Origin: DASVBE01 sp963770375
GTDB lineage: Bacteria; Actinomycetota; Actinomycetes; Streptosporangiales; Streptosporangiaceae
Length of the DNA stretch: 64,000 bases
Assembly: GCA_963770375.1 (NCBI GenBank)
Contig: CAVYPM010000017.1
Span: 248,001-312,000 of the forward strand
Reading direction: 5' to 3'
Shown: piece after piece, positions 54,589-63,821 of the stretch
How positions within the stretch are numbered: the stretch's first letter is position 1
Layout of the letters: each line of letters begins with the position of its first letter
Notes under the pieces: generated by a model
The model's database searches: none
What the model was told of the DNA's origin: nothing
What the model saw: the letters and a program-made list of their open reading frames with translations, nothing else
Position numbers and translations under genes: made by a program

Positions 54589-55089
54589 ATGAGCACGGAC
54601 ACCACCGCGACAAGGGTGCGCTGGCCCGCCGGCCATGGCCCCGAGGGCGCTTCGATCTACGTCGCCAACCGCACGCTGACCACCGCCGACCCGGAGCTGG
54701 TCTGGGCCTGGCTGACCCGGCCCGGGCAATGGAGCCGGTTCTACGGCAACGCCCGGCGCATCCGGCACCGCTCGGGCCCGTGGCCGGAGCTCGGGCCCGG
54801 CAGCCGCTTCTCCTGGGTCACCTTCGGGGCCCCGGTGACCACCGAGATCACCGAGTTCGAGCCCTTCCGGCGGCTGGCCTGGACCGGCGCCGCGCTCGGC
54901 GCGACCGCGCATCACGCGTGGCTGCTCGACGCCACCGGTCCCGAGTGGGAGATCGTGACCGAGGAGACCCAGCGCGGGTTCCTCCCGGGGCTGCTCCGGG
55001 GCCGGATGCGGCCGCGCATGATCAGTGCGCACCAGAGCTGGATCGACGGGCTCGCCCGGCTCGCCGAGACCGGCGAGAAGCCGCGCTGA
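54589..55089 (+). CDS. SRPBCC (START/Bet v1-like) family protein
   Basis: 166 residues. LTTADPELVWAWLTRPGQWS and GPGSRFSWVTFGAPVTTEIT fit the SRPBCC fold, which binds hydrophobic ligands; this group has no known enzyme activity. GGAGGA lies 7 bases upstream of ATG 54589. Divergent from hxlR-type regulator, hence likely induced by the same ligand. Confidence 0.82.
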   Translation: MSTDTTATRVRWPAGHGPEGASIYVANRTLTTADPELVWAWLTRPGQWSRFYGNARRIRHRSGPWPELGPGSRFSWVTFGAPVTTEITEFEPFRRLAWTGAALGATAHHAWLLDATGPEWEIVTEETQRGFLPGLLRGRMRPRMISAHQSWIDGLARLAETGEKPR

Positions 55090-55252
55090 CCGCCGCCCCT
55101 GGCCTGCTCTCCGCTCAGGTCAGGGGCGTCTTACCGGGACGTGAGAAGGGTGCGGCCACCACATCATGCCTTCTTTTGGGTGATGCGGTGCCCTGCGCTG
55201 CGCTGGAGGGTAGAAGGACACCGCTCGGGAACCCAAACGGGAGGTGAACCGG

Positions 55253-56784
55253 ATGGTCATAAGAAAAGTCGCGCATCCGACCGTCAGCGATCGCAAGGCC
55301 AAGGGCCTGGAGGCCCGGGACCGGGCGCCGCTGTCGAGCCATACGAAGTGGAGCCCTGCTGCGGACCGCCCGGACCCGGTCGCTCTGCTGGGGGAGCAGG
55401 ACACGACCCGCGAGCAGGACCTGGTGCCGGTGCGGCACGGCCGGATGATGGTCTCGCCGTTCACCTTCTACCGGGGCGCGGCCACGGTCATGGCGGCGGA
55501 TCTGGGCGGGACGCCGGTGGCCGGTCTTGAGGCCCAGTTGTGCGGGGATGCCCACCTGTCGAACTTCGGCGTGTTCGCCTCGCCCGAGCGGATCCTGCTG
55601 TTCGACGTGAACGACTTCGACGAGACGCTGCCCGGGCCGTTCGAGTACGACGTGAAGCGGATGGCGGCCAGCTTCACCATCGCGGCCCGCAACAACGGGT
55701 TCACCAAGGCCGACACGCAAGCGGCGACGCTGGCGTCGGTGCGGGCCTACCGGGAGGCGATGGCCGCGCTTCGCGCAGATGGGCACGATGGACATCTGGT
55801 ACGCCCACCTGGACGAGGACGAGCTGAGGGCCGGGATCCGCACCGTGGTGGCCGGGGCGGCGAAGCAGGAGAAGGCGGCGAAGAAGGCCGAGAAGGCGGA
55901 CAAGCAGGCGAAGGCGCCCAGGAAGGCCGAGAAACGGGCCGCGAAGCAGGAGAAGGCGGACAGGGAAGAGAAGGCTGGCGAAGACGGCGGGGAAGCGGGC
56001 GGAGAAGATCCTGGCGAAGGCGCACACCCGCGACAGCCTGCAGGCGCTGTCCAAGCTCGGCGAGCAGGTCGATGGCCAGTACCGGATCGTCAGCCAGCCG
56101 CCGATCGTGGTCCCGGCGCGCGACCTGGCCGCCACCTACGGCCTGTCCCCGGACGAGGTGCTGCCGGTGCTCCACGAGCAGTTCCGCGCCTACCGGGCCA
56201 CCCTGCAAGACGACCGGCGCCACCTGCTGGAACGGTTCGAGATCGTGGATGCGGCCCGCAAGGTGGTCGGCGTCGGCAGCGTCGGCACCCGGGCGTTCAT
56301 CGTCTTGCTCCAGGGACGCGACGCGCAGGACCCGCTGTTCCTGCAGATCAAGGAGGCGACGGCCTCGGTGCTTGAGCCCTACGTGCGCAAGAGCCGCTAC
56401 CGGCAGCACGGCGAGCGGGTGGTGCAGGGGCAGCGGATGATGCAGGCCGCCAGCGACATCTACCTCGGCTGGACCAAGGGACTGGACGTGCGCCGCCACT
56501 TCTACTGGCGCCAGCTCCGCGACATGAAGGGCTCAGTCGATGTCGAGGCGATGATCCCGCTCGGGCTCACCTACTACGCGCGCATCTGCGGGTGGACGCT
56601 GGCGCGGGCCCACGCCCGGTCCGGCGACCCGATCGCTATCGCCGAATACCTCGGCGAGACCGACGCGTTCGACAAATCGATCACCGACTTCTCGGAGCGG
56701 TACGCCGACCAGAACGAGCGCGACTACACGGCGTTCGTCAACGCGGTCAAATCCGGACGGCTAGAGGCAGTCCAAGGCGTCTGA
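55253..56784 (+). CDS. DUF2252 protein with a lysine-rich insertion, two frame breaks
   Basis: About 510 residues when repaired. The family segments are HGRMMVSPFTFYRGAA, LCGDAHLSNFG, FDVNDFDETLPGPFEYDVKR, KVVGVGSVGTRAFIVLL, and YYARICGWTLARAHARSG. The fold is kinase-like (APH/HipA type), with HLSNFG and DVNDFDE as putative catalytic loops; no activity is established. Between ~55,860 and ~55,975 it codes for a Lys/Ala/Glu repeat (EKAAKKAEKADKQAKAPRKA). Register changes near 55,777 and 55,975. ATG 55253 follows GGAGG by 8 bases. Confidence 0.82.
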
Positions 56785-56840
56785 GCGGGACCGGGCAGAA
56801 CGCGGATGTCCTGAGACATCACGGGGGCGTGGGCTCACGG

Positions 56841-56913
56841 TGGGGCCGGTGGGATTCGAACCCACACTGGCAGGATCCTAAATCCTGTGCCTCTGCCGTT
56901 GGGCTACGGCCCC
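56841..56913 (-). tRNA. tRNA with UAG anticodon (Leu by the code) but class I, short variable loop
   Basis: 73 bases on the minus strand without encoded CCA. Acceptor GGGGCCG/CGGCCCC (7 bp) and discriminator A; D arm GCC-AACGGCAGA-GGC region; anticodon stem CAGGA/TCCTG with loop TTTAGGA, giving UAG (plus 56878-56880); variable loop CCAGT (5 bases); T arm GTGGG-TTCGAAT-CCCAC. All stems pair. Canonical bacterial tRNA-Leu is class II (about 85 bases, long variable arm), so this body does not match its anticodon. Confidence 0.88.
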
Positions 56914-56923
56914 GGCGAGCGGG

Positions 56924-57394
56924 TCAGACGCCCAGCTCGGCGCGCAGGCGGGCGACGTGGCCGGTGGCCTTGACGGCGTACTGGGCCTTCTCCACCCGGC
57001 CGTCCGCGCCCACCACGAACGTGGACCTGATCACGCCGACGGTCTTCTTGCCGTACAGCATCTTCTCACCGTAGGCGCCGTAGGCCTGGAGCACTTTGCG
57101 CTCCGGGTCGGACAGCAGCGGGAACGTCAGGCCGTCGCGCTCGGCGAACCTGGCCAGCTTGGCGGGCGGGTCCGGGGAGATGCCGAGCACGGCGAAGCCC
57201 GCGGCGGACAGGCTGCTGAGGCTGTCCCTGAAGTCGCAGGCCTGCTTGGTGCAGCCGGGGGTCATCGCGGCCGGGTAGAAGTAGATGATCACCCGCTGGC
57301 CGCGCAGCGCGGACAGGGTGTGCTCCTGGCCGTTCGCATCGGGCAGGGTGAAGTCCGGCGCCAGGTCACCAGGGGCCAGCCGCTGATCGGTCAC
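56924..57394 (-). CDS. bcp: Thioredoxin-dependent thiol peroxidase (BCP, PrxQ type)
   Basis: 156 residues. Peroxidatic Cys in YFYPAAMTPGCTKQACDFRD (Cys about 48), resolving Cys five residues later. Reduces hydroperoxides with thioredoxin in the cytosol. Note PAAMTPGC where PKDMTPGC or PKADTPGC is commoner. GTG 57394 after AGAGGAG (5 bases). The tRNA gene lies 10 bases beyond the stop, on the same strand. Confidence 0.93.
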   Translation of the reverse strand: MTDQRLAPGDLAPDFTLPDANGQEHTLSALRGQRVIIYFYPAAMTPGCTKQACDFRDSLSSLSAAGFAVLGISPDPPAKLARFAERDGLTFPLLSDPERKVLQAYGAYGEKMLYGKKTVGVIRSTFVVGADGRVEKAQYAVKATGHVARLRAELGV

Positions 57395-57522
57395 TTGCGC
57401 TCCTCTCGCCTCCGTGACTGCTTACCGTACCGGCTGCCCAGCGGGCCCGGCCGCCTGAATTGCGGGGGGCCGGGGCGGGCCCTAGCATGACGCGGGGCCC
57501 GCCTACTTCCGGGAGAATTGCG

Positions 57523-58422
57523 ATGATTGCCAAGTACGGCGTCACGCGGCGCCGCGCCCGCCCTACTGCGGTCCGGCCCGCGGCCGGGCTGCTGGCTGCC
57601 GGGGCCGTGCTGGCGGCGCTGGCCGGGTGCGGCGGCGGCAGCAGCCCGCAGCCTGCCTTCACCCCGGCCGGCGGGCAGGGCAGCAGCAGCGGCCCGGGGT
57701 CCGGCGGGCAGACCGGCAGCGAGACCGCTGCGCAGGCGATCCAGGCCGCGGCCGACCAGGCGAAGAAGATCAACTCGTACGCGATCCGGATGGACGAATC
57801 GCTGACCGGGGCGACCGCCGAGCACATCACCGGGAACATGCAGTTCCGGCTGAAGCCGACGCTGCTGGCCCAGGTGAGCCTGAGCATCCCGCCGGCCTCG
57901 GTCAACGAGATCCTGACCACCAAGGTCGCCTACCTCAAGATCCCCGGCCTGGGCAGCACCGGCAAGCCGTGGGTGAAGCTGTCGCTGGCCGGCAAGACCG
58001 GCACGGGCGCGGCCCTCGGGCAGCTGCTCCAGTCGGCCGAGAACTCCAACCCGGCGAACCAGACCGCGGCGCTGACCGCGTCCAAGGACCTCCGCAAGAC
58101 CGGCACCGAGGTGATCAACGGCATCCCGACGACCCGGTACGAGGGCTCCTACTCGGTCGCGGACGAGATGAAGAAGCTGCCGCCCGCGCTGCGCAAGATA
58201 ACCTCCCAGAGCATCGCCGCGCTGGGCGTCACGAGGGTGCACTTCACGATCTGGATCGACGGGAAGCACCAGATGCGCCGGGTGATCACCGTGGAGAAGG
58301 GCTCGAGCAGCACGATCACCACCAAGCTGGACATCATCTCGATCAACCAGCCGGTGAACGTGACGCTGCCGCCGCCCAGCCAGGTGACCTCGCCCCCGGC
58401 CAGCCTCGGCACCAGCATCTAG
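57523..58422 (+). CDS. Lipoprotein, LppX/LprG-like (LolA-type fold)
   Basis: 299 residues. Signal peptide with basic start, LLAAGAVLAALAGC lipobox (Cys about 36), a Gly/Ser-rich spacer, then a beta-rich domain with SYAIRMDESLTGATAEHITG and VHFTIWIDGKHQMRRVITVE, as in LppX/LprAFG-type lipid-binding lipoproteins of actinobacteria. Ligand unknown. TAGCAT (57483-57488) may be the -10, and GGGAGA lies 9 bases before ATG 57523. Confidence 0.82.
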   Translation: MIAKYGVTRRRARPTAVRPAAGLLAAGAVLAALAGCGGGSSPQPAFTPAGGQGSSSGPGSGGQTGSETAAQAIQAAADQAKKINSYAIRMDESLTGATAEHITGNMQFRLKPTLLAQVSLSIPPASVNEILTTKVAYLKIPGLGSTGKPWVKLSLAGKTGTGAALGQLLQSAENSNPANQTAALTASKDLRKTGTEVINGIPTTRYEGSYSVADEMKKLPPALRKITSQSIAALGVTRVHFTIWIDGKHQMRRVITVEKGSSSTITTKLDIISINQPVNVTLPPPSQVTSPPASLGTSI

Positions 58423-58436
58423 GGGCGCTGGGACCG

Positions 58437-61400
58437 CTAAGACCGCGGGGGCACCGCGGGATCCCGCCGCGCCAGCCGCTCCAGGGCCCGGCCCGGCGGG
58501 GCACCGGCCCCCGGCGGGTCGCTGACCTCCGGTGCGGGCGGCGGGTCATCCGGCTGGGGCGGGTCCTCTGGCGGCGGGGCGGCGGGGGCGCGGGCGGCTG
58601 GTCGCGGACCGCGGCCTGGTAGGCCTCGCGGAGCCGGGCCAGCTCGGCCTCGGGGTCCTGGAACCAGCTGGTGGACCACAGCCGGTGCACCCGCCAGCCG
58701 AGCCGCTCCAGGTGCTCCTTGCGCAGCCGGTCCCGGTCGCGGACGCTCCCTGAGTCCCGGTAGGACGCGCCGTCGGCCTCGACGGCCAGGATCATCCGGG
58801 CCGGGTCGTCGCGGTGCGCAGCGGCGAAGTCGACCCGGTAGCCACCGACGCCGAACTGCGGGACCACGGTGATCCCGCACTCCGCGAGCCGGGCCACCAC
58901 GTCCGCCTCGAACGCGCCCGGCTCGGCCGCCGACCCGGACGCGGCGACCGGCGTGCCGCCAGAACCGGCGTACTCCAGGTACTCGGCGAGCAGCCGGGCG
59001 CCCGCCTTGGTCAGCCGCCCCGGGTCCACGTCGTGCGCGGAGAACGAGCTGACCACGGTCAGCCGGTGCTTGGCCCGGGTCGCCGCGACGTTCAGCCTGC
59101 GCTCGCCGCCGTCCCGCAGCAGCGGCCCCCACTGATACCGCATCCGCCCGTCGGCGTGCTTGCCGTAGCCGACCGACAGGATGATCGCGTCCCGCTCGTC
59201 GCCCTGCACGCGCTCCAGGTTCTTGACGAAGAACGGCTCCGGCGCATCCTCGGCGAAGAACGACTCGACATCCTCCCCAGCGCCAGCTGGCAGGGATACG
59301 GTGCCGGGGGCGCGGGCGTCGTCCGGGACCGCAGCCAGCGCGGCGCGCAGGGCCGTGTCCACCCGCTCGGCGTGCCGCATGCCCAGCGCGATCACCCCGA
59401 GCGACTCCCCCGGCCGCTGCCGGGCGTGCTCCAGGATCAGCCGGACCACCTCGGTGACCTCGTCGTCCACCGAGGACACCACGACGTGCCGCAGGCAGTC
59501 GTCCCGCGCGACGCCGGGGAACGTGGTCAGCGCTCCGCCGTAGATCCGGTCGTTGGAGAACGCCACCAGCCGCTCGTCCCGGCTGCGGTAGTGCCAGTTC
59601 AGCGGGCAGGTGGGCAGCAGCGGGGTGAGCGCGTCGAGGACCGACTCGAACCCGGCGCCGAACGACACCAGCTCCTCGTCCAGGTCGTCGTCGTCCCCCG
59701 GGTCGCCGGAGTCCACCTGGCGGAAGAAGTTCGTCGGCGGCAGCTGATGATCGTCGCCCGCGACCACCACCTGATGCGCCCGGATCATCGAGCCGATCGC
59801 GTCGGCCGGCACGATCTGGCTGGCCTCATCGAAGATCACCAGGTCGAACAGCCGGGAGGCGGGCAGCACCTGGCTGACCATCAGCGGGGACATCGCCCAG
59901 CACGGCTTCAGCGCGAACAGCACGTCGCTGGTCTGGTCGAGCAGCCGGCGCAGCGGCAGGTGGCCGCGGCGCAGCGCGGCCTGCTTGCGGATCACCCGGG
60001 CCTGCAGCGGGTGCCTGGCCACGGTGTCCCGCAGCTGACCGGCCCACGCAGAACGGACCCGGGACCGGTTGGCGGCCAGGTGCTCCACGTCGCGGCGGCG
60101 GAACTCCTCGGCGATCTCGTCCAGCGCGGCGCCGTACTCGGCACCGTAGTCCGGGTCGCGGACCCGGATCTGGTCCAGGACCGACCGGTACCAGGCGTGG
60201 TCAAACGCACTCGCGATCAGGTCCGGCGTGACCGCGTCCGGGCCGGCCGCGCCGCGGGTCACCTCGTCCAGCAGCGGCGCCAGCCCGAGCTCGCCGAACC
60301 GGCGGGCCAGCTCGTGCAGCCGGGGCAGCTTCCACGGGGTCTCCTGGTCGGCGGCCAGCGCCGCGGCCGCCGCGTCCGGGTCCTCGTCAAGGCCGGCCAG
60401 CGGGGCCACCGCGGCGAGCGCGTCCACCTGGGCGGCGGCGTCCTGCCAGGCCTGCGCGAGCGCCGGGTAGCCAGACGGCAGCCGCGGCTCGCCGTCAAGC
60501 CCGGCCAGCCGCAGTTCCTCCCACTGGGCCCGGGCCTGCTTGCGCAGCGCCCGCCGCTCCCGGAACCCGGCCCGCTCCGCGTCCCGCAGCGCGGCGAACA
60601 GGGCCAGGACCGCAGCCTTCTCCGCCTGGCTGGCCGGGCGGCGCAGGCCGGTTTCCGCGCAGGCGGCGGACAGCCGGGCGGTCAGCCGCGGCAGCGTCCG
60701 GGTGGACAGCAGGACCGCCCGGTCGACGGCCTCGCGGGCCTGCTCCCGATCGTGCAGCGCGGCGCCGAGCCACGGCGAGCCGCCCGGCCGCAGCGTGAAC
60801 CCGCCCAGGTGGGCGAACTCGCGCAGGTCGTCGCGGACCCGGTCGGCCAGCTCGGGGGTGATCTCCTCCGGCGCGGCCAGCCGGGCGCTGCCCCGGGCCC
60901 GCGCCGGGATGCCGAGCAGCGCGGACTGCACGTCGTAGGCGGACAGGCCCCACGGCTCGTGCACCTTGTGCAGCGCGCTGCTGTGCCGGGTCAGCCGCCG
61001 CTTGCGGTCCACCAGGCGGCGGCGCAGGCTGGCCGTGTCCGGGGCGGTGGCGTGCCCGGCAAGGTCCAGCGTGGCGCCCAGGCCGGCCGCGATCCGCTGC
61101 CGGTCCCTGGTGCCCTCGTGGATGTCCAGCACCATGTCGCCGAGGTTCACGCCGACCAGCCGGGACAGCACGGCGTCGATCGCGGCGCGCTTCTCGGCGA
61201 CGAACAGCACCTTGCGGCCGCGGGCCACCATCGCGGCGATCAGGTTCGCGATCGTCTGGCTCTTGCCGGTGCCGGGCGGCCCGTGGATGACCAGGCTGCG
61301 GCCCTCGAGCACGGTGTCGATCGCGCTGCGCTGGGAGGAGTCCGCGTCCAGCACCGAGTAGTCGTCCTCGGGGTCGTCGGACGGGCTGACCGGCTCACGG

Positions 61401-62116
61401 TCCGCGGAGACCAGCCGCTGCGCCTCGGCGTCCCCGGCGATGGCGGCGACCAGGTCGCTGTCGGCCAGCAGGTCGCCGGCCGCCTCCAGGTCGCGGACCA
61501 TCGGCAGCTTGGCGTAGGTGAACGTGCCGATCACCCGGCGGCGCAGGATCCCGAACCCGGGGATCTCGGCCTGCGCGGCGGCCCGGGCCAGCTGGCCGGC
61601 GATCCGCTCCGGGGCGGGCTTCTCGATCACCGCCCCGAACACGCTGGCCAGCTTGTGCAGCAGGACCGGGTTGACTTCCTCCTCGTCCTCCAGGAGCAGG
61701 TCGAAGTCGTCGTACCGGGCCCGGGTCGGCGTGATGGTCAGGCCGCGCAGCAGCACCGGCGCGGCCGGCTCGAGGAACAGCTCGTCCCACCGGGCCAGCC
61801 CGGTGGCCAGGTAGGCGGCCCGGATGCCGCGCTCCTCGGAGAGCTCCCGGGCCTTGCGGTAGATCGTCTGGACCCGGTGGATGGCGTCGGCCCGCAGGTC
61901 CGCGTCCCGGAACAGCTTGGTCAGCCGGGCCGAGCCGGTCCGGACGAAGCGCTCCATCATCTCCGGGTCGGCACCGGCCAGGTCCAGCGTGCCGGCCCGG
62001 CGGTCCTTGAAGTACAGCAGCGTGTTCCGGCCGCCCAGATCGGTGAGCGCGTCGATCCACTGCCGCTGGGCGGCCGCGACCAGTTCCAGGCGGCGGCTGT
62101 CGTTCGGCTCACTCAT
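58437..62116 (-). CDS. DUF4011 - SF1 helicase - Vsr/DUF559-like nuclease (Hhe-like)
   Basis: About 1,225 residues. DUF4011-like N-terminus (WIDALTDLGGRNTLLYF, ~20-36), Walker A GPPGTGKSQTIANL (~279-292), central helical region, Walker B LVIFDEASQIVPADAIG, QLPPTNFF, then the RecA-2 motifs RLNVAATRAKHRLTVV. The C-terminal endonuclease-like domain (~1,090-1,180) has YRVDFAAAHRDDP...LAVEADGASYRDS...RLGWRVHRLWSTSWF. The architecture equals the single-gene Hhe anti-phage system. The last ~50 codons change register near 58,580 (GGCGGGGGCGCGGG), after which EVSDPPGAG...AVPPRS ends at 58437. Confidence 0.85.
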
Positions 62117-62393
62117 GACCCCGGGACCCTCCGTCAGCCAGCCGCGGCGCGGCTGCGCGGCTCCCGGTTACCCCGCCCAGAACGGGATATGCCGGGCGCC
62201 ACGGGCCGCAGGACGAAAGACCAGCTAGCCCGCCGCGAGCCGGCCCTGAAGCTCGCGCAGGGCCGCGGCGCTGTTTTCCCGAACGAGCGACGCGGCGCGA
62301 CGAAGGAGCGCCAAGGAGCGAGGAGGGAAGGCAGCGCCCCCCAGCGGCCCGGAGCGAGCGGCTAGCACTGCCCGGAGCGAGCGGCTAGCACTG
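62117..62393 (-). repeat. Dispersed repeat copy, including a 23-bp tandem duplication at the rdgB 3' end
   Basis: Repeat proper at 62223-62393: on the plus strand GGGCCGCGGCGCTGTTTTCC, GGCGCGACGAAGGAGCGCCA and GGAGCGAGGAGGGAAGGCAG as in the other copies, about 90% alike. The end unit CCCGGAGCGAGCGGCTAGCA (+CTG) is present twice (62348-62370 and 62371-62393). The rdgB stop codon lies within it. Bases 62117-62222 contain nothing recognised besides the helicase ribosome site. Confidence 0.8.
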
Positions 62394-62991
62394 CGATTGC
62401 CGGGGCCAGCGCGCGGAAGGCGCGGCCGCGGTGGCTGATCGCGTCCTTCTCCGCCGGGCTCAGCTCGGCGGTGGTCTGCGTGCCGCCGTCGGGCACGAAG
62501 ATCGGGTCGTAGCCGAACCCGCCGGTGCCGCGCCGGGCCCGGATCAGCGCGCCGCGCAGCACGCCCTCGGTGACCTGCTCGGCGCCGCCGGGCTGGACCA
62601 GCGCGGCGGCGCAGCGGAACTCCGCGCCGCGGCGCTCGTCGGGGATGTCCGCCAGCTGGGCCAGCAGCAGGTCGAGGTTGGCCTGGTCGTCGCCGTGCCG
62701 CCCGGACCACCGGGCGGACAGCACGCCGGGCATGCCGTTCAGCGCGTCGGCGCAGATCCCCGAGTCGTCGGCGACCGCGGGCAGCCCGGTGAACGCGGCG
62801 ATCGCGCGCGCCTTGAGCAGCGCGTTGTCCGCGAACGTGGCCCCGGTCTCGGCCACGTCCGGGGCCCCGGGGAACTCCGCCAGGCTGGTCAGCGAGACCC
62901 CCGCCCCCGGCCCGCCGTCGCCGTCCAGGATGCGGGACAGCTCGGTGACCTTGTGCGGGTTGAACGTGGCCAGCACCAGGCGGGCGGTCAC
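62362..62991 (-). CDS. rdgB: XTP/dITP diphosphatase (RdgB/HAM1)
   Basis: 209 residues. Cleans non-canonical purine triphosphates. LVLATFNPHKVTEL start, ADDSGICADALNGMPGVLSARW active site, FGYDPIFVPDG and the SHRGRAFRAL end are all present. The final residues AVLAARSGQC derive from the dispersed repeat, replacing the family's natural end. GTG 62991, in rph-rdgB order as in many actinobacteria. Confidence 0.94.
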   Translation of the reverse strand: MTARLVLATFNPHKVTELSRILDGDGGPGAGVSLTSLAEFPGAPDVAETGATFADNALLKARAIAAFTGLPAVADDSGICADALNGMPGVLSARWSGRHGDDQANLDLLLAQLADIPDERRGAEFRCAAALVQPGGAEQVTEGVLRGALIRARRGTGGFGYDPIFVPDGGTQTTAELSPAEKDAISHRGRAFRALAPAIAVLAARSGQC

Positions 62992-62994
62992 AGC

Positions 62995-63055
62995 GCCAGT
63001 CTCACGGGGCCAGCCTCACAGTGCCAGCCTCACGGGGCCAGCCTCACGGGGCCAG
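62995..63055. repeat. 14-bp tandem repeat between rph and rdgB
   Basis: TCACGGGGCCAGCC and close variants occur about four times in a row. On the minus strand each unit carries TGA; the first serves as the rph stop (63044-63046), and the last variant (GGCGCTGTGACC) contains the rdgB GTG start. Confidence 0.7.
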
Positions 63056-63766
63056 TGCCGCGGACTGCCGCCTGGTCAGCTCGGCGCAGCCGGCCACCGC
63101 CAGCCCGAGCAGCTCGTCCAGCTGGGCGCGGCCGAACGGCTCGCGCTCGGCGGTGCCCTGGATCTCCACGAAGCCGCCGTCGCCGGTGCAGACCACGTTC
63201 ATGTCCGTCTGCGCGGCCGCATCTTCCTCGTAGCACAGGTCCAGCCGCGGCTGGCCGTCCACGATCCCGACGCTGACCGCGGACACCGAGGCGATCAGCG
63301 GACTGCTGCCCTTGCACCGGCCGCGGCCCTGAAGCCAGCTGACCGCGTCGGCCAGCGCGACGTAGCCGCCGGTGATCGCGGCGGTCCGGGTGCCGCCGTC
63401 GGCCTGGAGAACGTCACAGTCGATCACGATCGTGTTCTCGCCCAGCGCCTTGGGGTCGACGCAGGCCCGCAGCGCGCGGCCGACCAGCCGGGAGATCTCC
63501 TGGGTGCGCCCGCCGGGACGGCCCTTGACCGATTCCCGGTCGCTGCGGGTGTGCGTGGCGCGCGGCAGCATGGCGTACTCGCCGGTGACCCAGCCCAGGC
63601 CGCTGCCCCGGCGCCAGCGCGGCAGTTCCTCGGCCACGCTCGCGGCGCACAGCACCCGGGTCTTGCCGAACTCGACCAGCACGGAACCTTCCGCATGGTC
63701 GAGCCAGCCCCGCGTGATCCGCACGTCGCGAAGCTGGTCCGGGTTGCGCCCATCAGGTCTCGGCAT
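63044..63766 (-). CDS. rph: Ribonuclease PH
   Basis: 240 residues. Phosphorolytic 3'-5' exoribonuclease that trims tRNA precursors. RPDGRNPDQLRDVRITRGWL start, VTGEYAMLPRATHTRSDRES, EISRLVGRALRA, and DCDVLQADGGTRTAAITGG (phosphate and active site) are all standard. ATG 63766 sits 6 bases after a TACGCT hexamer (plus 63773-63778), indicating a leaderless transcript; no Shine-Dalgarno sequence. Confidence 0.96.
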   Translation of the reverse strand: MPRPDGRNPDQLRDVRITRGWLDHAEGSVLVEFGKTRVLCAASVAEELPRWRRGSGLGWVTGEYAMLPRATHTRSDRESVKGRPGGRTQEISRLVGRALRACVDPKALGENTIVIDCDVLQADGGTRTAAITGGYVALADAVSWLQGRGRCKGSSPLIASVSAVSVGIVDGQPRLDLCYEEDAAAQTDMNVVCTGDGGFVEIQGTAEREPFGRAQLDELLGLAVAGCAELTRRQSAALAP

Positions 63767-63821
63767 GCCCGTAGCGTAGCGGGGCCGCGCCGTACCGCAG
63801 TCCCCGGGCCGGGCGCCGGGT

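Noticed and set aside
58814..62365. A 1,183-codon open frame on the plus strand opposite the helicase
   Set aside because: Shadow of the helicase gene; low complexity, no motifs.
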